Positions 9,832 through 18,954 of a DNA stretch of 45,497 nucleotides are shown one piece after another. Position numbers and translations under genes: made by a program. Source of the DNA: Parerythrobacter sp. (GTDB taxonomy: Bacteria > Pseudomonadota > Alphaproteobacteria > Sphingomonadales > Sphingomonadaceae); NCBI GenBank assembly GCA_028289565.1, contig JANQPE010000031.1, positions 1 through 45,497 on the forward strand, written 5' to 3'. A model generated the notes under the pieces. That model searched no databases. It was given only the letters and a program-made list of their open reading frames with translations, and had not been told where the DNA came from. Each line of letters opens with the position of its first letter. The first letter of the stretch is position 1.

Positions 9832-10839
9832 ATGACCAAGCTGATAATCCAGATACCGTGTCTGAACGAGGCGCAGACATTACCCGATACCCTGGCAGCA
9901 CTTCCACGATCGATCCCGGGCGTGGACGCGATCGAATATTGCGTAATCGACGACGGCAGCGATGACGATACATCAGGGGTCGCTCGCCGCTGGGGCGTCC
10001 ACCACATCGTCCGCCACCGCCGTAATCGCGGGCTGGCCGAAGCTTTCCGCAGTGGCGTGGACAAGGCTTTGGCCGAGGGAGCCGATATCATCGTCAACAC
10101 CGATGCAGACGGACAATATGCCGGCGAGGATATCGCCACGATCGTCGCTCCGGTACTGGCAGGCGAAGCGGATATCTGCGTCGGCGACCGCGGCGTGGCC
10201 AGCAATCGCCATTTCGGGCCTTTCAAACGCCTCCTCCAGCGCTTCGGCAGCGCAGTGGTCCGCAAGCTTTCGGGTGCGTCGATCACCGATGCGGTAAGCG
10301 GGTTCCGCGCGATCAGCCGCGAGGCGGCGCAGCGGATCAATATCACCACCGATTTCAGCTATACGACCGACATGCTGATCCAGGCGGGCCGCAAGCGACT
10401 CGCGATTGTATCCGTACCGATCCGTACCAATGCGGCCACTCGTCCCTCGCGCTTGTTCCGCTCGATCCCGCGTTTCATCATGCAGACGGGAGTAACGATC
10501 ACGCGGGCATATACGACGTTCAACTCCCTGCGTGTTTTCGTCGGCCTCGGTACATTGCTGGCCTTCATCGGACTGCTTCCCATCGGGCGTTTCCTGTGGT
10601 TCGCATTCAACGGTGCCGGCGATGGGCATATCCAGTCACTCGTGCTCGGCGGTGCATTGCTTATCCTGGGCGCACTTGTCGGAACGCTCGGTATCCTTGC
10701 CGACCTGATCGCCACCAATCGCAAGCTGCTCGAGACCACGCTCTTCAAGATGCGGAGCCTTGAAGAACGCCTCGACGGCAATCAGGCCGACAAACCCTCC
10801 GAAGAAAACGCCGATAGCGGGATGTCCGACGCCGCATGA
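9832..10839 (+). CDS. GT2 glycosyltransferase, polyprenyl-phosphate sugar synthase-like
   Basis: 335 residues. The GT-A domain opens with LIIQIPCLNEAQTLPDTL, has ID-DGSDDDT at about 39-46 and a DAD metal motif at 91-93 (NTDADGQ). Two C-terminal transmembrane helices follow a cytoplasmic loop, then a short charged tail. That architecture is like DPMS/GtrB enzymes that load a sugar onto undecaprenyl phosphate at the inner membrane. I start at the ATG at 9832, after GGGGCCGGGA; an in-frame ATG at 9763 adds an Arg-rich non-family stretch. The stop overlaps the next start (ATGA), coupling it to a GT-C transferase. That pairing suggests it makes the lipid-linked sugar which the GT-C enzyme uses; this is an inference. 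Confidence 0.85.
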   Translation: MTKLIIQIPCLNEAQTLPDTLAALPRSIPGVDAIEYCVIDDGSDDDTSGVARRWGVHHIVRHRRNRGLAEAFRSGVDKALAEGADIIVNTDADGQYAGEDIATIVAPVLAGEADICVGDRGVASNRHFGPFKRLLQRFGSAVVRKLSGASITDAVSGFRAISREAAQRINITTDFSYTTDMLIQAGRKRLAIVSVPIRTNAATRPSRLFRSIPRFIMQTGVTITRAYTTFNSLRVFVGLGTLLAFIGLLPIGRFLWFAFNGAGDGHIQSLVLGGALLILGALVGTLGILADLIATNRKLLETTLFKMRSLEERLDGNQADKPSEENADSGMSDAA

Positions 10840-12482
10840 CCACGCTCGCTCCCTCGTCCCCAATACGGCAGGCAATCCCGCGAATCCCGGCCAAGGCACT
10901 GGGCTTGGTCGTTCTCGGCCTGATCGTGCTGCTCCAGTTGGATCTGATCTTCGCCAAGAGCATAAACTGGGACGAATTCTTCCATTTCAGCCAGATCCAC
11001 CAGAGCCTGCGCGGCGAACAGGTACAGTGGTTGCAGACGCCCTATGTCCACCTGTTCGGCTGGGTTCCGTCGCTTCCCGGCGGGCCGATCGATCATATCC
11101 AGACGATCCGGACGATGATGCTCGGGTTCGAGCTGGTTGTGCTTGTCATCATCTACGACCTTGCGCGCCATTTCGGCACCCGGCGGGCCGCGCTGGTCTG
11201 TACTCTCGCTTTCGCTACAGGCGGATACGCCTTCCTGCATGCTTTCGCCCTGCGCGCCGACATCATCGCCGCTGCGTTGGCGATGTCGGCCTTGTGGCTT
11301 GGCATCCGCAAGCCACTTACCCTGCCAGTACTCGCCGGCATCGCCATTCTGCTGGGGCTTGGCTGCATAGCCACTCTCAAGACCGTTCTTTACACACCTG
11401 TCTTTGGTGCCGCCCTCTACCTGCGCCGCGGCGAGATTGTCCGCTCCGGCTGGTCGGTGGTCGGCTTTGCCGGGTTCGTGCTCGTCGCCATTGTCGGTAT
11501 CGTCCTGTTTGGCGGGGCTGCCGCGGACAGTCTCAGCGGTCTCGCGAAATCCTCATGGGAACGCATGTTCGATGGCGGATTGTTCCCGCAGGCACGCTAC
11601 CTAATGCGTCAACTGACGATCGCGCCGTTTTTCACCGTGCTTGTTGTAATGACGGTATGGTGGCTGATCAAATCCAGCGCCTCGCACGAGCGCAAGATTG
11701 TTCTTACCCTGCTCATGGCGCCGCTGCTTTCGGTGGCCGTCTATCGCAACGCCTTTCCTTATTTCTACGCCTTCATCCTGCCGCCGGTCGCGATCGCCCT
11801 CGTTCCCGCGGCCGAGATCGCGCTGAAACGATACGGCAAGCTCGCGGTCTTCGTCGCACTCTTCACCAACGCCCTTGTATTGTGGTGGGTCGAACCGCGC
11901 GACATCCTACCAACGCAGCGTGCATTGCAGGCCGATGTTCGCACGGCATTCCCGGCACCCGTCACCTATATCGACGAAAGCGGTATGATCGGCGATTACC
12001 CGCGAGCCGTACCGCATTTCGCCTCCGGCTGGGCATTGGGCAACTATTGGACCAAGGGCCACCCGGAATACGCGCAAGCGACGGAAAAAGCGGCTGTGCC
12101 GTTATTGATCGCCAACAGCCATGCGCTAGCCAACGTGTTTGCGGATCAACCGGTCGGCGACCGCCTCCTGCCCGAAGACGAGGCATTGCTTCGCGCCAAT
12201 TTCGTACCGCATGGTGGGATGGTATTCGTCGCGGGCAAGCGGATTCCGGCCCGTTCCGTGTTATCAGGCGAATATCTCGCGACACCGGGAAGCTATCGGG
12301 TGGAGGATGCCGCCGTTGCGATCGATGGTATCCGGCACGAAGCCGGAGCGACCGTGTCGCTCGACCGCGGCAACCATCGGTTCGAAAATCCGTCTGATAC
12401 GCCCGCCACCCTGCGCTGGGCGGCGGCAGGCGAGGCGAAGCCCGGCATGTTGACCCTGCAACAGCTTTTCACGGACTACTGA
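10836..12482 (+). CDS. GT-C type membrane glycosyltransferase (ArnT/PMT-like)
   Basis: 548-residue polytopic membrane protein, about ten hydrophobic helices, with NWDEFFH at 44-50 in the first periplasmic loop. An acidic motif in this loop is the catalytic hallmark of GT-C enzymes, which take the sugar from a polyprenyl-phosphate donor on the periplasmic side. The last 150 residues are soluble. It follows a polyprenyl-phosphate-sugar-synthase-like gene with a four-base overlap, so donor synthesis and use appear co-translated. Acceptor and sugar cannot be inferred. It could alternatively act as a ligase-like terminal transferase for this locus. Confidence 0.75.
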   Translation: MTTLAPSSPIRQAIPRIPAKALGLVVLGLIVLLQLDLIFAKSINWDEFFHFSQIHQSLRGEQVQWLQTPYVHLFGWVPSLPGGPIDHIQTIRTMMLGFELVVLVIIYDLARHFGTRRAALVCTLAFATGGYAFLHAFALRADIIAAALAMSALWLGIRKPLTLPVLAGIAILLGLGCIATLKTVLYTPVFGAALYLRRGEIVRSGWSVVGFAGFVLVAIVGIVLFGGAAADSLSGLAKSSWERMFDGGLFPQARYLMRQLTIAPFFTVLVVMTVWWLIKSSASHERKIVLTLLMAPLLSVAVYRNAFPYFYAFILPPVAIALVPAAEIALKRYGKLAVFVALFTNALVLWWVEPRDILPTQRALQADVRTAFPAPVTYIDESGMIGDYPRAVPHFASGWALGNYWTKGHPEYAQATEKAAVPLLIANSHALANVFADQPVGDRLLPEDEALLRANFVPHGGMVFVAGKRIPARSVLSGEYLATPGSYRVEDAAVAIDGIRHEAGATVSLDRGNHRFENPSDTPATLRWAAAGEAKPGMLTLQQLFTDY

Positions 12483-12484
12483 TC

Positions 12485-13594
12485 GTGGAACGGCTCGATC
12501 ATGCCACTCTGCTCAACGCTGCACCGGCACCGCCCCGTGTATGGTTCATTACCCGCAAATGGGGGCCCGCGATGGGCGGGATGGAAACCTATTGCGAACG
12601 CCTGACCAAAGAACTCGGCCGGATGACCCCGCTCGAAGTGATCGCTCTGCCTGGCCGTGCAGACGGATCGCCACCGCATTGGTGTGCGCTCATGCTGTTC
12701 CCCATGATGGTCTTGCGTCGCTGGCTGGCGCGCGAAACCACGCCAGACATCCTGCATCTGGGCGATATGGCAATCTGGCCGCTGGGTTTGCTCACCAAAA
12801 TATCGCGACAACCTGTCCGCGCGATCCTCTCAGCGCACGGTACAGATGTCGGCTATCATCGCAGGGGTGGCCTGAAAGGGCGGCTCTACGGCTTCTATCT
12901 CAAGCTCGGCGCGCGCTTGCTGCGTGATGCCACGGTGATAGCGAACTCGGCAGCCACCGCAGCCGCCGCATGCGAGACAGGCTGGAGGAAAGCCGAGATC
13001 GTTTCTCTCGCAACCGATATGCCAACGCCGAAGGCAGGCGTCGCACAACACGATACGATCCTGTTCGCCGGGAGGCTGGTCGAACGAAAAGGCTGTGGCT
13101 GGTTTATTCGTAACGTCCTGCCGCTCTTGCCCGAGTATCTGACGCTCGAAGTTGCGGGCACGGTATGGGATGAAAGCGAGAATGCCGCACTCGATCACCC
13201 TCGCATCCGCTTCCTCGGACCACTGCCGCCCGGTGAATTGGCCGAGCGCTATGCCCGGTCCCTGTGCGTCATTGTACCGAATATCGCTGTCACCAATGGC
13301 GAATTCGAGGGTTTCGGCCTCGTTGCCTGCGAGGCCGCGGTCGCGGGCGGTGTAGTCCTTGCCGCACATCGCGATGGTTTGCGCGAGGCCGTGATCAACG
13401 GCGAAACCGGTTATCATCTGACCAGCGGCGATGCACGATCATGGGCAGACCGGATTCACGATGTCACAACCTGGTCGCCTGATCGCCGCGAACGGTTCAT
13501 CGCCGGAGCCAAGGCGGCTGCGAAGTATCACTATTCCTGGCCTCGTGTCGCACGCGAGACGCTCGACGCCTATCGGCTGGAGACGGTGCGATGA
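12485..13594 (+). CDS. GT4-family glycosyltransferase
   Basis: 369 residues with a GT-B fold. The N-terminal acceptor half has FITRKWGPAMGGMETYCERL (glycine-rich loop), and the C-terminal donor half has ILFAGRLVERKG and EGFGLVACEAAVAGG, the E-x7-E region of GT4 retaining enzymes. Cytoplasmic, adding a sugar to a lipid-linked acceptor. The start is a GTG two bases after the preceding stop; no in-frame ATG lies upstream of the conserved Gly-rich loop. Its stop overlaps the flippase start (ATGA). The donor sugar is unknown. Confidence 0.85.
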   Translation: MERLDHATLLNAAPAPPRVWFITRKWGPAMGGMETYCERLTKELGRMTPLEVIALPGRADGSPPHWCALMLFPMMVLRRWLARETTPDILHLGDMAIWPLGLLTKISRQPVRAILSAHGTDVGYHRRGGLKGRLYGFYLKLGARLLRDATVIANSAATAAAACETGWRKAEIVSLATDMPTPKAGVAQHDTILFAGRLVERKGCGWFIRNVLPLLPEYLTLEVAGTVWDESENAALDHPRIRFLGPLPPGELAERYARSLCVIVPNIAVTNGEFEGFGLVACEAAVAGGVVLAAHRDGLREAVINGETGYHLTSGDARSWADRIHDVTTWSPDRRERFIAGAKAAAKYHYSWPRVARETLDAYRLETVR

Positions 13595-14940
13595 ATTTCG
13601 AGAGGCTGGCAAAAGCCGGCCGGATACTGGATGGGCCGATTGCCCGGGGCTCCATGACCAGCCTTGCCATACGGATCACCGGGCTCGGACTGGTCTATCT
13701 TCAGGCTGTCCTGGCCGCACGATTACTCGGCGTGGAAAGTTACGGGATCGTGTCGGTTGCCCTGGCGGTCATCAATATCGCGGCGATAATTGCCGTGTCG
13801 GGATACCAATCGCTAGCCATACGCGAGGTTGCGCGAAACATATCCAGCGAAAACAAAACCCTGCTCCCGCCTTTCATCGATCTGGCCAAAGGGCTGGTCA
13901 CACGCCATGCAATCGCAATCGCTGCTGTCGTGGCCTGTATTGCCATAGCTGCGAAGCCGATAGTGTATCCTTACGACAATGCCATCATTCTGGCGGCAAT
14001 TTCCATTCCCGCAATGGCCACGATTCACCTCTGGCGTGGGATCTCCCAAGGATTCGGCGATGTCGCCGCCGCGCAATGGCCGGGCGAACTCCTGCGTCCC
14101 GCGATTACCATTACCGGGACAGTAGCGCTCTTCGTGTTCAACGGAAATCTCGGACCGCTCGACTTTCTTGCAGCCGTACTCGCAAGCTCCCTGCTCGTAG
14201 CGGTGACGGGGCAAAATCTTGTCCATCACAAGCTACGGACATATTCGACCGATGCTGTTCCGCAGGATATGCGGCGCAATTGGCGAGCCCAGGCACGCCC
14301 CTTTGCCGCGATAGCCGCGATCGCCATCCTTCAGGGCGAATTGGCAGTCCTCTTGCTGGCCCTCTTCGCATCGCCCGAGGAAGCCGGTCTTTATCAACCG
14401 ATCGCACGCATCGCGCCACTGGTAACCCTGCCCGTCCAGGCCGCAGCCATGCGTTATACACCACGCCTCGCCGAAACATGGGAAAGCGGCCAAGCCCGGC
14501 TTGCGCTTCGTCTTACCGACCTTTTCACCTTGGTTACATTCGGATTGAGCTTGGTTCTATCGCTGGCTCTCATAGTGGCGGGTCCGTTCATATTCGCACT
14601 GTTCGGGGAAGAATTCGTGCCGATGGCCTCTATTCTATGGATTGCATTCCTGGGACCATTGGTCAGCGCTGCATGCGGGCCTGCGGGAGCCATAGTGACC
14701 ATGATAGGCCGCCCCGTACTGGCAACCTATTCTCTCGCCGCGGGATTGATGGTGCAGATTGTTCTCGGAGCAGCTCTCGTCCCCGCATATGGTGTCGCAG
14801 GCGCGGTCACCGCCATGTCCGCAGGAACAGCATTCGCCTGGCTGATCCTGCTCTACAACGCCTCCAGAACGGCAGGTTTCAATCCGTCGTTGATTGCCGC
14901 GACAGGTCGATTGCTCGCTCTGAGGTACTCAGCTAGCTAG
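13591..14940 (+). CDS. Wzx-like polysaccharide flippase (MATE/MOP superfamily)
   Basis: 449 residues with about twelve to fourteen hydrophobic helices. N-terminal features such as GSMTSLAIRITGLGLVYLQA and ARLLGVESYG are typical of O-antigen/polysaccharide exporters that flip undecaprenyl-diphosphate-linked oligosaccharides across the inner membrane. Coupled to the upstream GT4 by ATGA and followed 10 bases later by a methyltransferase. No Wzy-type polymerase or Wzz chain-length regulator is visible nearby. The flipped unit may therefore be used as a single oligosaccharide, or polymerised by a product encoded elsewhere. Confidence 0.88.
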   Translation: MNFERLAKAGRILDGPIARGSMTSLAIRITGLGLVYLQAVLAARLLGVESYGIVSVALAVINIAAIIAVSGYQSLAIREVARNISSENKTLLPPFIDLAKGLVTRHAIAIAAVVACIAIAAKPIVYPYDNAIILAAISIPAMATIHLWRGISQGFGDVAAAQWPGELLRPAITITGTVALFVFNGNLGPLDFLAAVLASSLLVAVTGQNLVHHKLRTYSTDAVPQDMRRNWRAQARPFAAIAAIAILQGELAVLLLALFASPEEAGLYQPIARIAPLVTLPVQAAAMRYTPRLAETWESGQARLALRLTDLFTLVTFGLSLVLSLALIVAGPFIFALFGEEFVPMASILWIAFLGPLVSAACGPAGAIVTMIGRPVLATYSLAAGLMVQIVLGAALVPAYGVAGAVTAMSAGTAFAWLILLYNASRTAGFNPSLIAATGRLLALRYSAS

Positions 14941-14950
14941 CGGAGCGAAC

Positions 14951-15712
14951 ATGGCCGACACCGTAACTGAATTCTATGACGATTTTCTCGAAAAGACGAT
15001 GGTGCGCTACCGCATCGTCGGCAATGCGCGGCTCGATGCCGCGATCGAGCTCGTCGCCAAGTATCTTCGCCCTGGCATAACCGTCGCTGACATCGGTTGC
15101 GGGATCGGTATTGTGAGCGAAGCGCTAGCTCGAAAGCAGCGCGGTGCCGACATTATCGGACTCGATCTCTCGCCCCAAAATATCCGTTACGCGCAGGCGA
15201 CGGTGGACGAGCCGAATGCACGTTTCATCGCTTCGAGCATTACCGAGCAGTTCGATGCGCTGAGACGTACAGCGAAGCGTCCGGTTGACCTGGTGTGCAT
15301 GATCGATGTCCTCGAACATATCCCTGAAGCCGACCGGCGACAATTGTTCAGCGATATCGCGGATATCTGCTCGAACGAAGCGATCTTCGTGCTGACCTAT
15401 CCAACTCCGGAGTTCCAGCGCTATCGCGCCGAACACGATCCCGAGATCCTGCAGGTGATCGACAACGTCGTTGAATTCGATGACCTGTATTCCGAATTCC
15501 GGGAAAGCGGCTGGCATTTGGCGAGAATGGATTATCGTGGCATTTGGGTGGAAGACGAATATGTCTACCTGGTGTTGCGCCGCAAAACCCCGGACGAGTT
15601 TCCACAGCGCAAGGAACCCTTCCTGGCCTCGCTCCGACGGCGCGCGGGAAGGCTGGCGATTCGCCCCTATCTGCGTTGGAAGTACGAGAAACGCCCCTTT
15701 CGTGAGCGGTAG
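14951..15712 (+). CDS. Class I SAM-dependent methyltransferase (glycan-associated)
   Basis: 253 residues with Rossmann motif I DIGCGIG at 47-53, motif II acidic end LDLS at about 74-77 and a motif IV-like MIDVLEHIPEAD. Such methyltransferases in polysaccharide loci commonly methylate a sugar or lipid-linked intermediate; the target here is not determinable. GGAG six bases upstream of ATG is a good ribosome site. The C-terminus is Arg/Lys-rich (about 220-253). It overlaps the following GT4 gene by 11 bases. Confidence 0.82.
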   Translation: MADTVTEFYDDFLEKTMVRYRIVGNARLDAAIELVAKYLRPGITVADIGCGIGIVSEALARKQRGADIIGLDLSPQNIRYAQATVDEPNARFIASSITEQFDALRRTAKRPVDLVCMIDVLEHIPEADRRQLFSDIADICSNEAIFVLTYPTPEFQRYRAEHDPEILQVIDNVVEFDDLYSEFRESGWHLARMDYRGIWVEDEYVYLVLRRKTPDEFPQRKEPFLASLRRRAGRLAIRPYLRWKYEKRPFRER

Positions 15713-16922
15713 TCCGTCCATCCGGATCGCGCATATCTCGACAAGCGCCCTGCCCCGCTCGGTCGGTGGTTTGCAGATAGCGGTCGACAGCCTGATCGGA
15801 GCGCAGAGGCGGCTTGGCCACGATGCCCGCTTGATTACGCGGTGGCGGCAGGCACAAGCCGCAAGCCATGCGCAGATGGGTTATCCGGTCCATGCCTTGC
15901 TTCCCAATCCGACACGGGCCGGCAACGACTTCCGTTCCGGTAGATTGCGGATGCCGACGGAACTTTCCCTGGCGTGGCACCAATTTCGCAATCGCTTCGA
16001 CATCATCCATGCGCATTGGCTCTATCCGACTGGCTGGCTGGTCGAACGGGCTTGCCGCAAGCTGGGATTGCCGCTCGTGGTAACATCGCACGGCGCGGAT
16101 CTGCAGCAGGAACACGGGACAGGCTACGGATACCGTCAGTTTCCCAAAAACGAACTGCGCCTGCGCGCGCTCGTGCCGCACATAGATGCCGCTGTGGCGA
16201 TTTCCGACACGCTGCGCGACCACATGCTCGAAATCGGAATTCCAGCGGAAAAGATCCATCGCATCGGCAACGGGATCGACGCCGCGCGTTTTTCGACGGC
16301 CAGGGGCCGGCGCGACGAGGTACGAGGCAGGCTCGGGATTGGCAAGCGACAGACATTGCTCCTTTGCGTCGGGCGCAACCAACCATCCAAAGGCCTGACG
16401 GCGTTCTCAGACATATTGACAGGATTGCGCGCCGACGGACGCGATGTGGTCGCTTGCCTGGTAGGACCGGGCACGACCGATCTTGCCGGATTCTTCGCCG
16501 AAGCCGGGTTGAGCGACAGGACCATCCTATTGGATGCCATCGCATCGGAAGAAACACCTCCGCTATTCCCGCCCGACGGTCTCGTCGACCTGTACGGCGC
16601 AGCGGATATCTTCGTCTTCCCATCGCTTAGCGAGGGTGCCCCGCTCGTGCTTCTCGAAGCTATGGCGGCAGGCCTGCCTGTTATCGGCAATCGGGTCCAG
16701 GGCATCCGCGATACGATCGAACACGAACGGACCGGCCTGCTGGTGGAACCTCGCTCCGCGAACGCCATGATCCAGGCTATCGCGCGACTGTGCGACGAGC
16801 CGGAGCTGTACCGGCAATTGGTACAGGCGGGTCAAGAGGACGCCAATCGGCACAGTTGGGGCGCCATCGCCGCGCGTCATGGTGAAATCTATGCGCAGCT
16901 CTTGCGGGAAAAGCGAGCATGA
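15702..16922 (+). CDS. GT4-family glycosyltransferase
   Basis: 406 residues, GT-B fold. The glycine-rich acceptor loop RSVGGLQIAVDSLIG lies at the N-terminus; the donor-binding half has LLCVGRNQPSKG and SEGAPLVLLEAMAAGLPVI, the GT4 E-x7-E signature. I place the start at the GTG at 15702 because SIRIAHISTS is the natural first beta strand; an earlier in-frame ATG at 15471 lies deep inside the methyltransferase gene and encodes non-family residues. It overlaps the methyltransferase by 11 bases and the next gene by four. Confidence 0.84.
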   Translation: MSGSPSIRIAHISTSALPRSVGGLQIAVDSLIGAQRRLGHDARLITRWRQAQAASHAQMGYPVHALLPNPTRAGNDFRSGRLRMPTELSLAWHQFRNRFDIIHAHWLYPTGWLVERACRKLGLPLVVTSHGADLQQEHGTGYGYRQFPKNELRLRALVPHIDAAVAISDTLRDHMLEIGIPAEKIHRIGNGIDAARFSTARGRRDEVRGRLGIGKRQTLLLCVGRNQPSKGLTAFSDILTGLRADGRDVVACLVGPGTTDLAGFFAEAGLSDRTILLDAIASEETPPLFPPDGLVDLYGAADIFVFPSLSEGAPLVLLEAMAAGLPVIGNRVQGIRDTIEHERTGLLVEPRSANAMIQAIARLCDEPELYRQLVQAGQEDANRHSWGAIAARHGEIYAQLLREKRA

Positions 16923-17935
16923 ACACGAAAATCACTGTCCTGATGACCGCGTATAACGCCGAACGCTATCTCGAGGCCGCACTCGACAGCGTGCTTGCAC
17001 AGACAATGACCGATTTCGAATTACTGGTCATCGACGATGCTTCGTGCGATGCGACACCATCGATACTGAACGAATATGCCGGGCGCGATGGCCGGCTGCG
17101 GATCATCCGCAACGAGACGAATCTCGGACCTTACCCGAGCGCCAATCGGGGCCTTTCCGAAGCGGTCGCGCCAATCATTGCGCGACTCGATGCCGACGAT
17201 ATCTGCGAGCCAAGCCGGCTAGCGGCACAACTCGCCTATCTCGATACCCATCCTCGCTGTCTGCTGGTCGGAAGTGGCTATCGTTCGATCGACACCGAAG
17301 GGAATACCCGCTTCGTAAAACCCAACCCGATGGATCCGCAGACTGCTGCATTCGTCGCCCGGTTGCGTATGCCGATGGTCCATCCGTCCTTTTGTTTCCG
17401 CGCGGCGCTGCCCGATGGGGAGCCGGTCCGCTATGACGAGAATGTACCGATCGCCGGTGATTATGCACTAGCGACCACGCTAGCCGCGACCGGCGAGATC
17501 GCTGCACTGGATGCCATCCTCGTCAATTACCGCATGCACGCAGACAACATTTCAAACACCAGGCTGGACCGTCAACGCCACTATGCGCACCGTATCGCCA
17601 GCGCGGCAGTCGCACAGCACTATCCGGTCGAAATCGCACTCGACCTGCAAGCCTTGATCGATGTGTACTACCGGCGCTCAAGACCTTCTGCCGCAAGCTT
17701 GTCACAAGCCGTGCGCGGCCTCGATGCGGCATCGGATGCGGAGAACAATGCGCCTCGCGCAATTCGCGAACGCGCCGCCGGCATCCTCGCCGAAGCCTTT
17801 ATCGGTGGATCGTCTGCCAAATTTCCCATGGCCGCCGGACTGGTGTTGCATGCCCCGCGCTACGTGCCTCCCCTGCTTCGCCGCTTCGCGCAGACACGCG
17901 GATGGCTTGTCCATCCGTCCATGCATGAGGCCTGA
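16919..17935 (+). CDS. GT2-family glycosyltransferase (WcaA-like)
   Basis: 338 residues, GT-A fold. It opens with ITVLMTAYNAERYLEAAL, has VIDDASCDAT at about 38-46 and the metal motif DADD at 91-94. Cytoplasmic and soluble; it probably extends a lipid-linked glycan. ATGA overlap with the upstream GT4 makes it the last gene of a seven-gene plus-strand unit. The C-terminal 80 residues carry no motif I recognise. It ends 3 bases before a convergent GT2 gene. Confidence 0.84.
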   Translation: MNTKITVLMTAYNAERYLEAALDSVLAQTMTDFELLVIDDASCDATPSILNEYAGRDGRLRIIRNETNLGPYPSANRGLSEAVAPIIARLDADDICEPSRLAAQLAYLDTHPRCLLVGSGYRSIDTEGNTRFVKPNPMDPQTAAFVARLRMPMVHPSFCFRAALPDGEPVRYDENVPIAGDYALATTLAATGEIAALDAILVNYRMHADNISNTRLDRQRHYAHRIASAAVAQHYPVEIALDLQALIDVYYRRSRPSAASLSQAVRGLDAASDAENNAPRAIRERAAGILAEAFIGGSSAKFPMAAGLVLHAPRYVPPLLRRFAQTRGWLVHPSMHEA

Positions 17936-17938
17936 CTC

Positions 17939-18763
17939 TCAGCGAGCGAATTTGCCCCATAACCAGCCAAGCGCATAAGGAGGCAGATAAAGCGGTATGA
18001 ACAACCAGTCGGCCCAGTTAGGCGGAGCAGAAGGATTGGGTGCCCCGCCCTGCCGCGCGCGTCCGTAGCCGGCATAGATCATGCGCTTCAGAATCCAGCC
18101 GAGCCGTAATCTCTCGGGTGGGACGAGATGCGTGACCTGTGCCGTCCCGGCATAAACAACCTTCAGTCCCAATTCGCATGCACGATAACAAAAATCGCTC
18201 TCTTCACCGCCAAACAGCCGCCCATCACGGCGGCCCAGCGCCTCATCGAAGACAAATCCGACCGGCAGCTTCGCCGTGTCGATGCCGAAGCCGGCCCCGA
18301 CCACGCGCCCTACTTCCATCGTGTCCTCGCCCAGTTCGAGCATCGAGTACTGATCTCGCAGGACACGGGCACGTGTATATGCCGGGGGATCGAAGGGCCA
18401 ACCCGGCTCGATCCGGCTCCCTGCGATCGCAACCTTGTCCTGCTCCAGTGCTTTGGCGAGAGCGACCGCCCAACCGGGTGCCGCCAATGCATCTGCATCA
18501 AGAAACAGGATCAGCGGATGACGAGCCTCGGCGAGTGCAAGATTGCGGGCTGCGGACAGACCCGGAAGGCGTTTGCGCAAGAGCCGGAAATCCAGAGCCT
18601 TGCCCGCAAAATCGCTCTCCTTGATCGTGCCATTCGCGGATTGATCGACAAACAACACTTCGCCGCTGACGCCTTCCTGCGTTACCGCATGCGCGATGAC
18701 CCGGCGAAGCAGCTCGTCGTCCTCCGCATAGCGGGTCATGGTGATGGTAACCGGTCGCGGCAC
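17939..18763 (-). CDS. GT2-family glycosyltransferase, convergent to the main locus
   Basis: 274 residues. The conserved core has LLFVDQSANGTIKE-like early strands, LSAARNLALAEA and the metal motif DAD at 89-91, then GGEESDFCYRACELG, resembling rhamnosyl-type GT2 enzymes. The C-terminus carries an amphipathic/hydrophobic stretch that may touch the membrane. I choose the GTG at 18763 because GGGGAG lies five bases upstream; a TTG at 18787 would add eight residues with no Shine-Dalgarno. It reads against the glycoconjugate operon but probably belongs to the same pathway. It shares a 191-base divergent region with cpaF. Confidence 0.8.
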   Translation of the reverse strand: MPRPVTITMTRYAEDDELLRRVIAHAVTQEGVSGEVLFVDQSANGTIKESDFAGKALDFRLLRKRLPGLSAARNLALAEARHPLILFLDADALAAPGWAVALAKALEQDKVAIAGSRIEPGWPFDPPAYTRARVLRDQYSMLELGEDTMEVGRVVGAGFGIDTAKLPVGFVFDEALGRRDGRLFGGEESDFCYRACELGLKVVYAGTAQVTHLVPPERLRLGWILKRMIYAGYGRARQGGAPNPSAPPNWADWLFIPLYLPPYALGWLWGKFAR

Positions 18764-18954
18764 TCTGACTCCCCGGCAATGCGGCAATCCGTGCCGCGTC
18801 TCCTGTAGGGGATCGCTAGCGAAAAGCAGGCCCGGTTCCCATCCCGCCCTTAGGAAAAAAATAAGGTTTCCGACTTATTCACCAATTTTCCGAAGGCCTT
18901 CTTCGCCATATTGTGTCGATGCCTTCAGCAGAAACGGATCTTTTGGGGGCGAGA

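Noticed and set aside
13431-14936. 501-codon open frame on the plus strand over the flippase gene
   Set aside because: It is a different frame of the flippase; the translation is Arg/Ser/Gly-rich without helices or motifs, while the other frame gives a clean multi-helix transporter.
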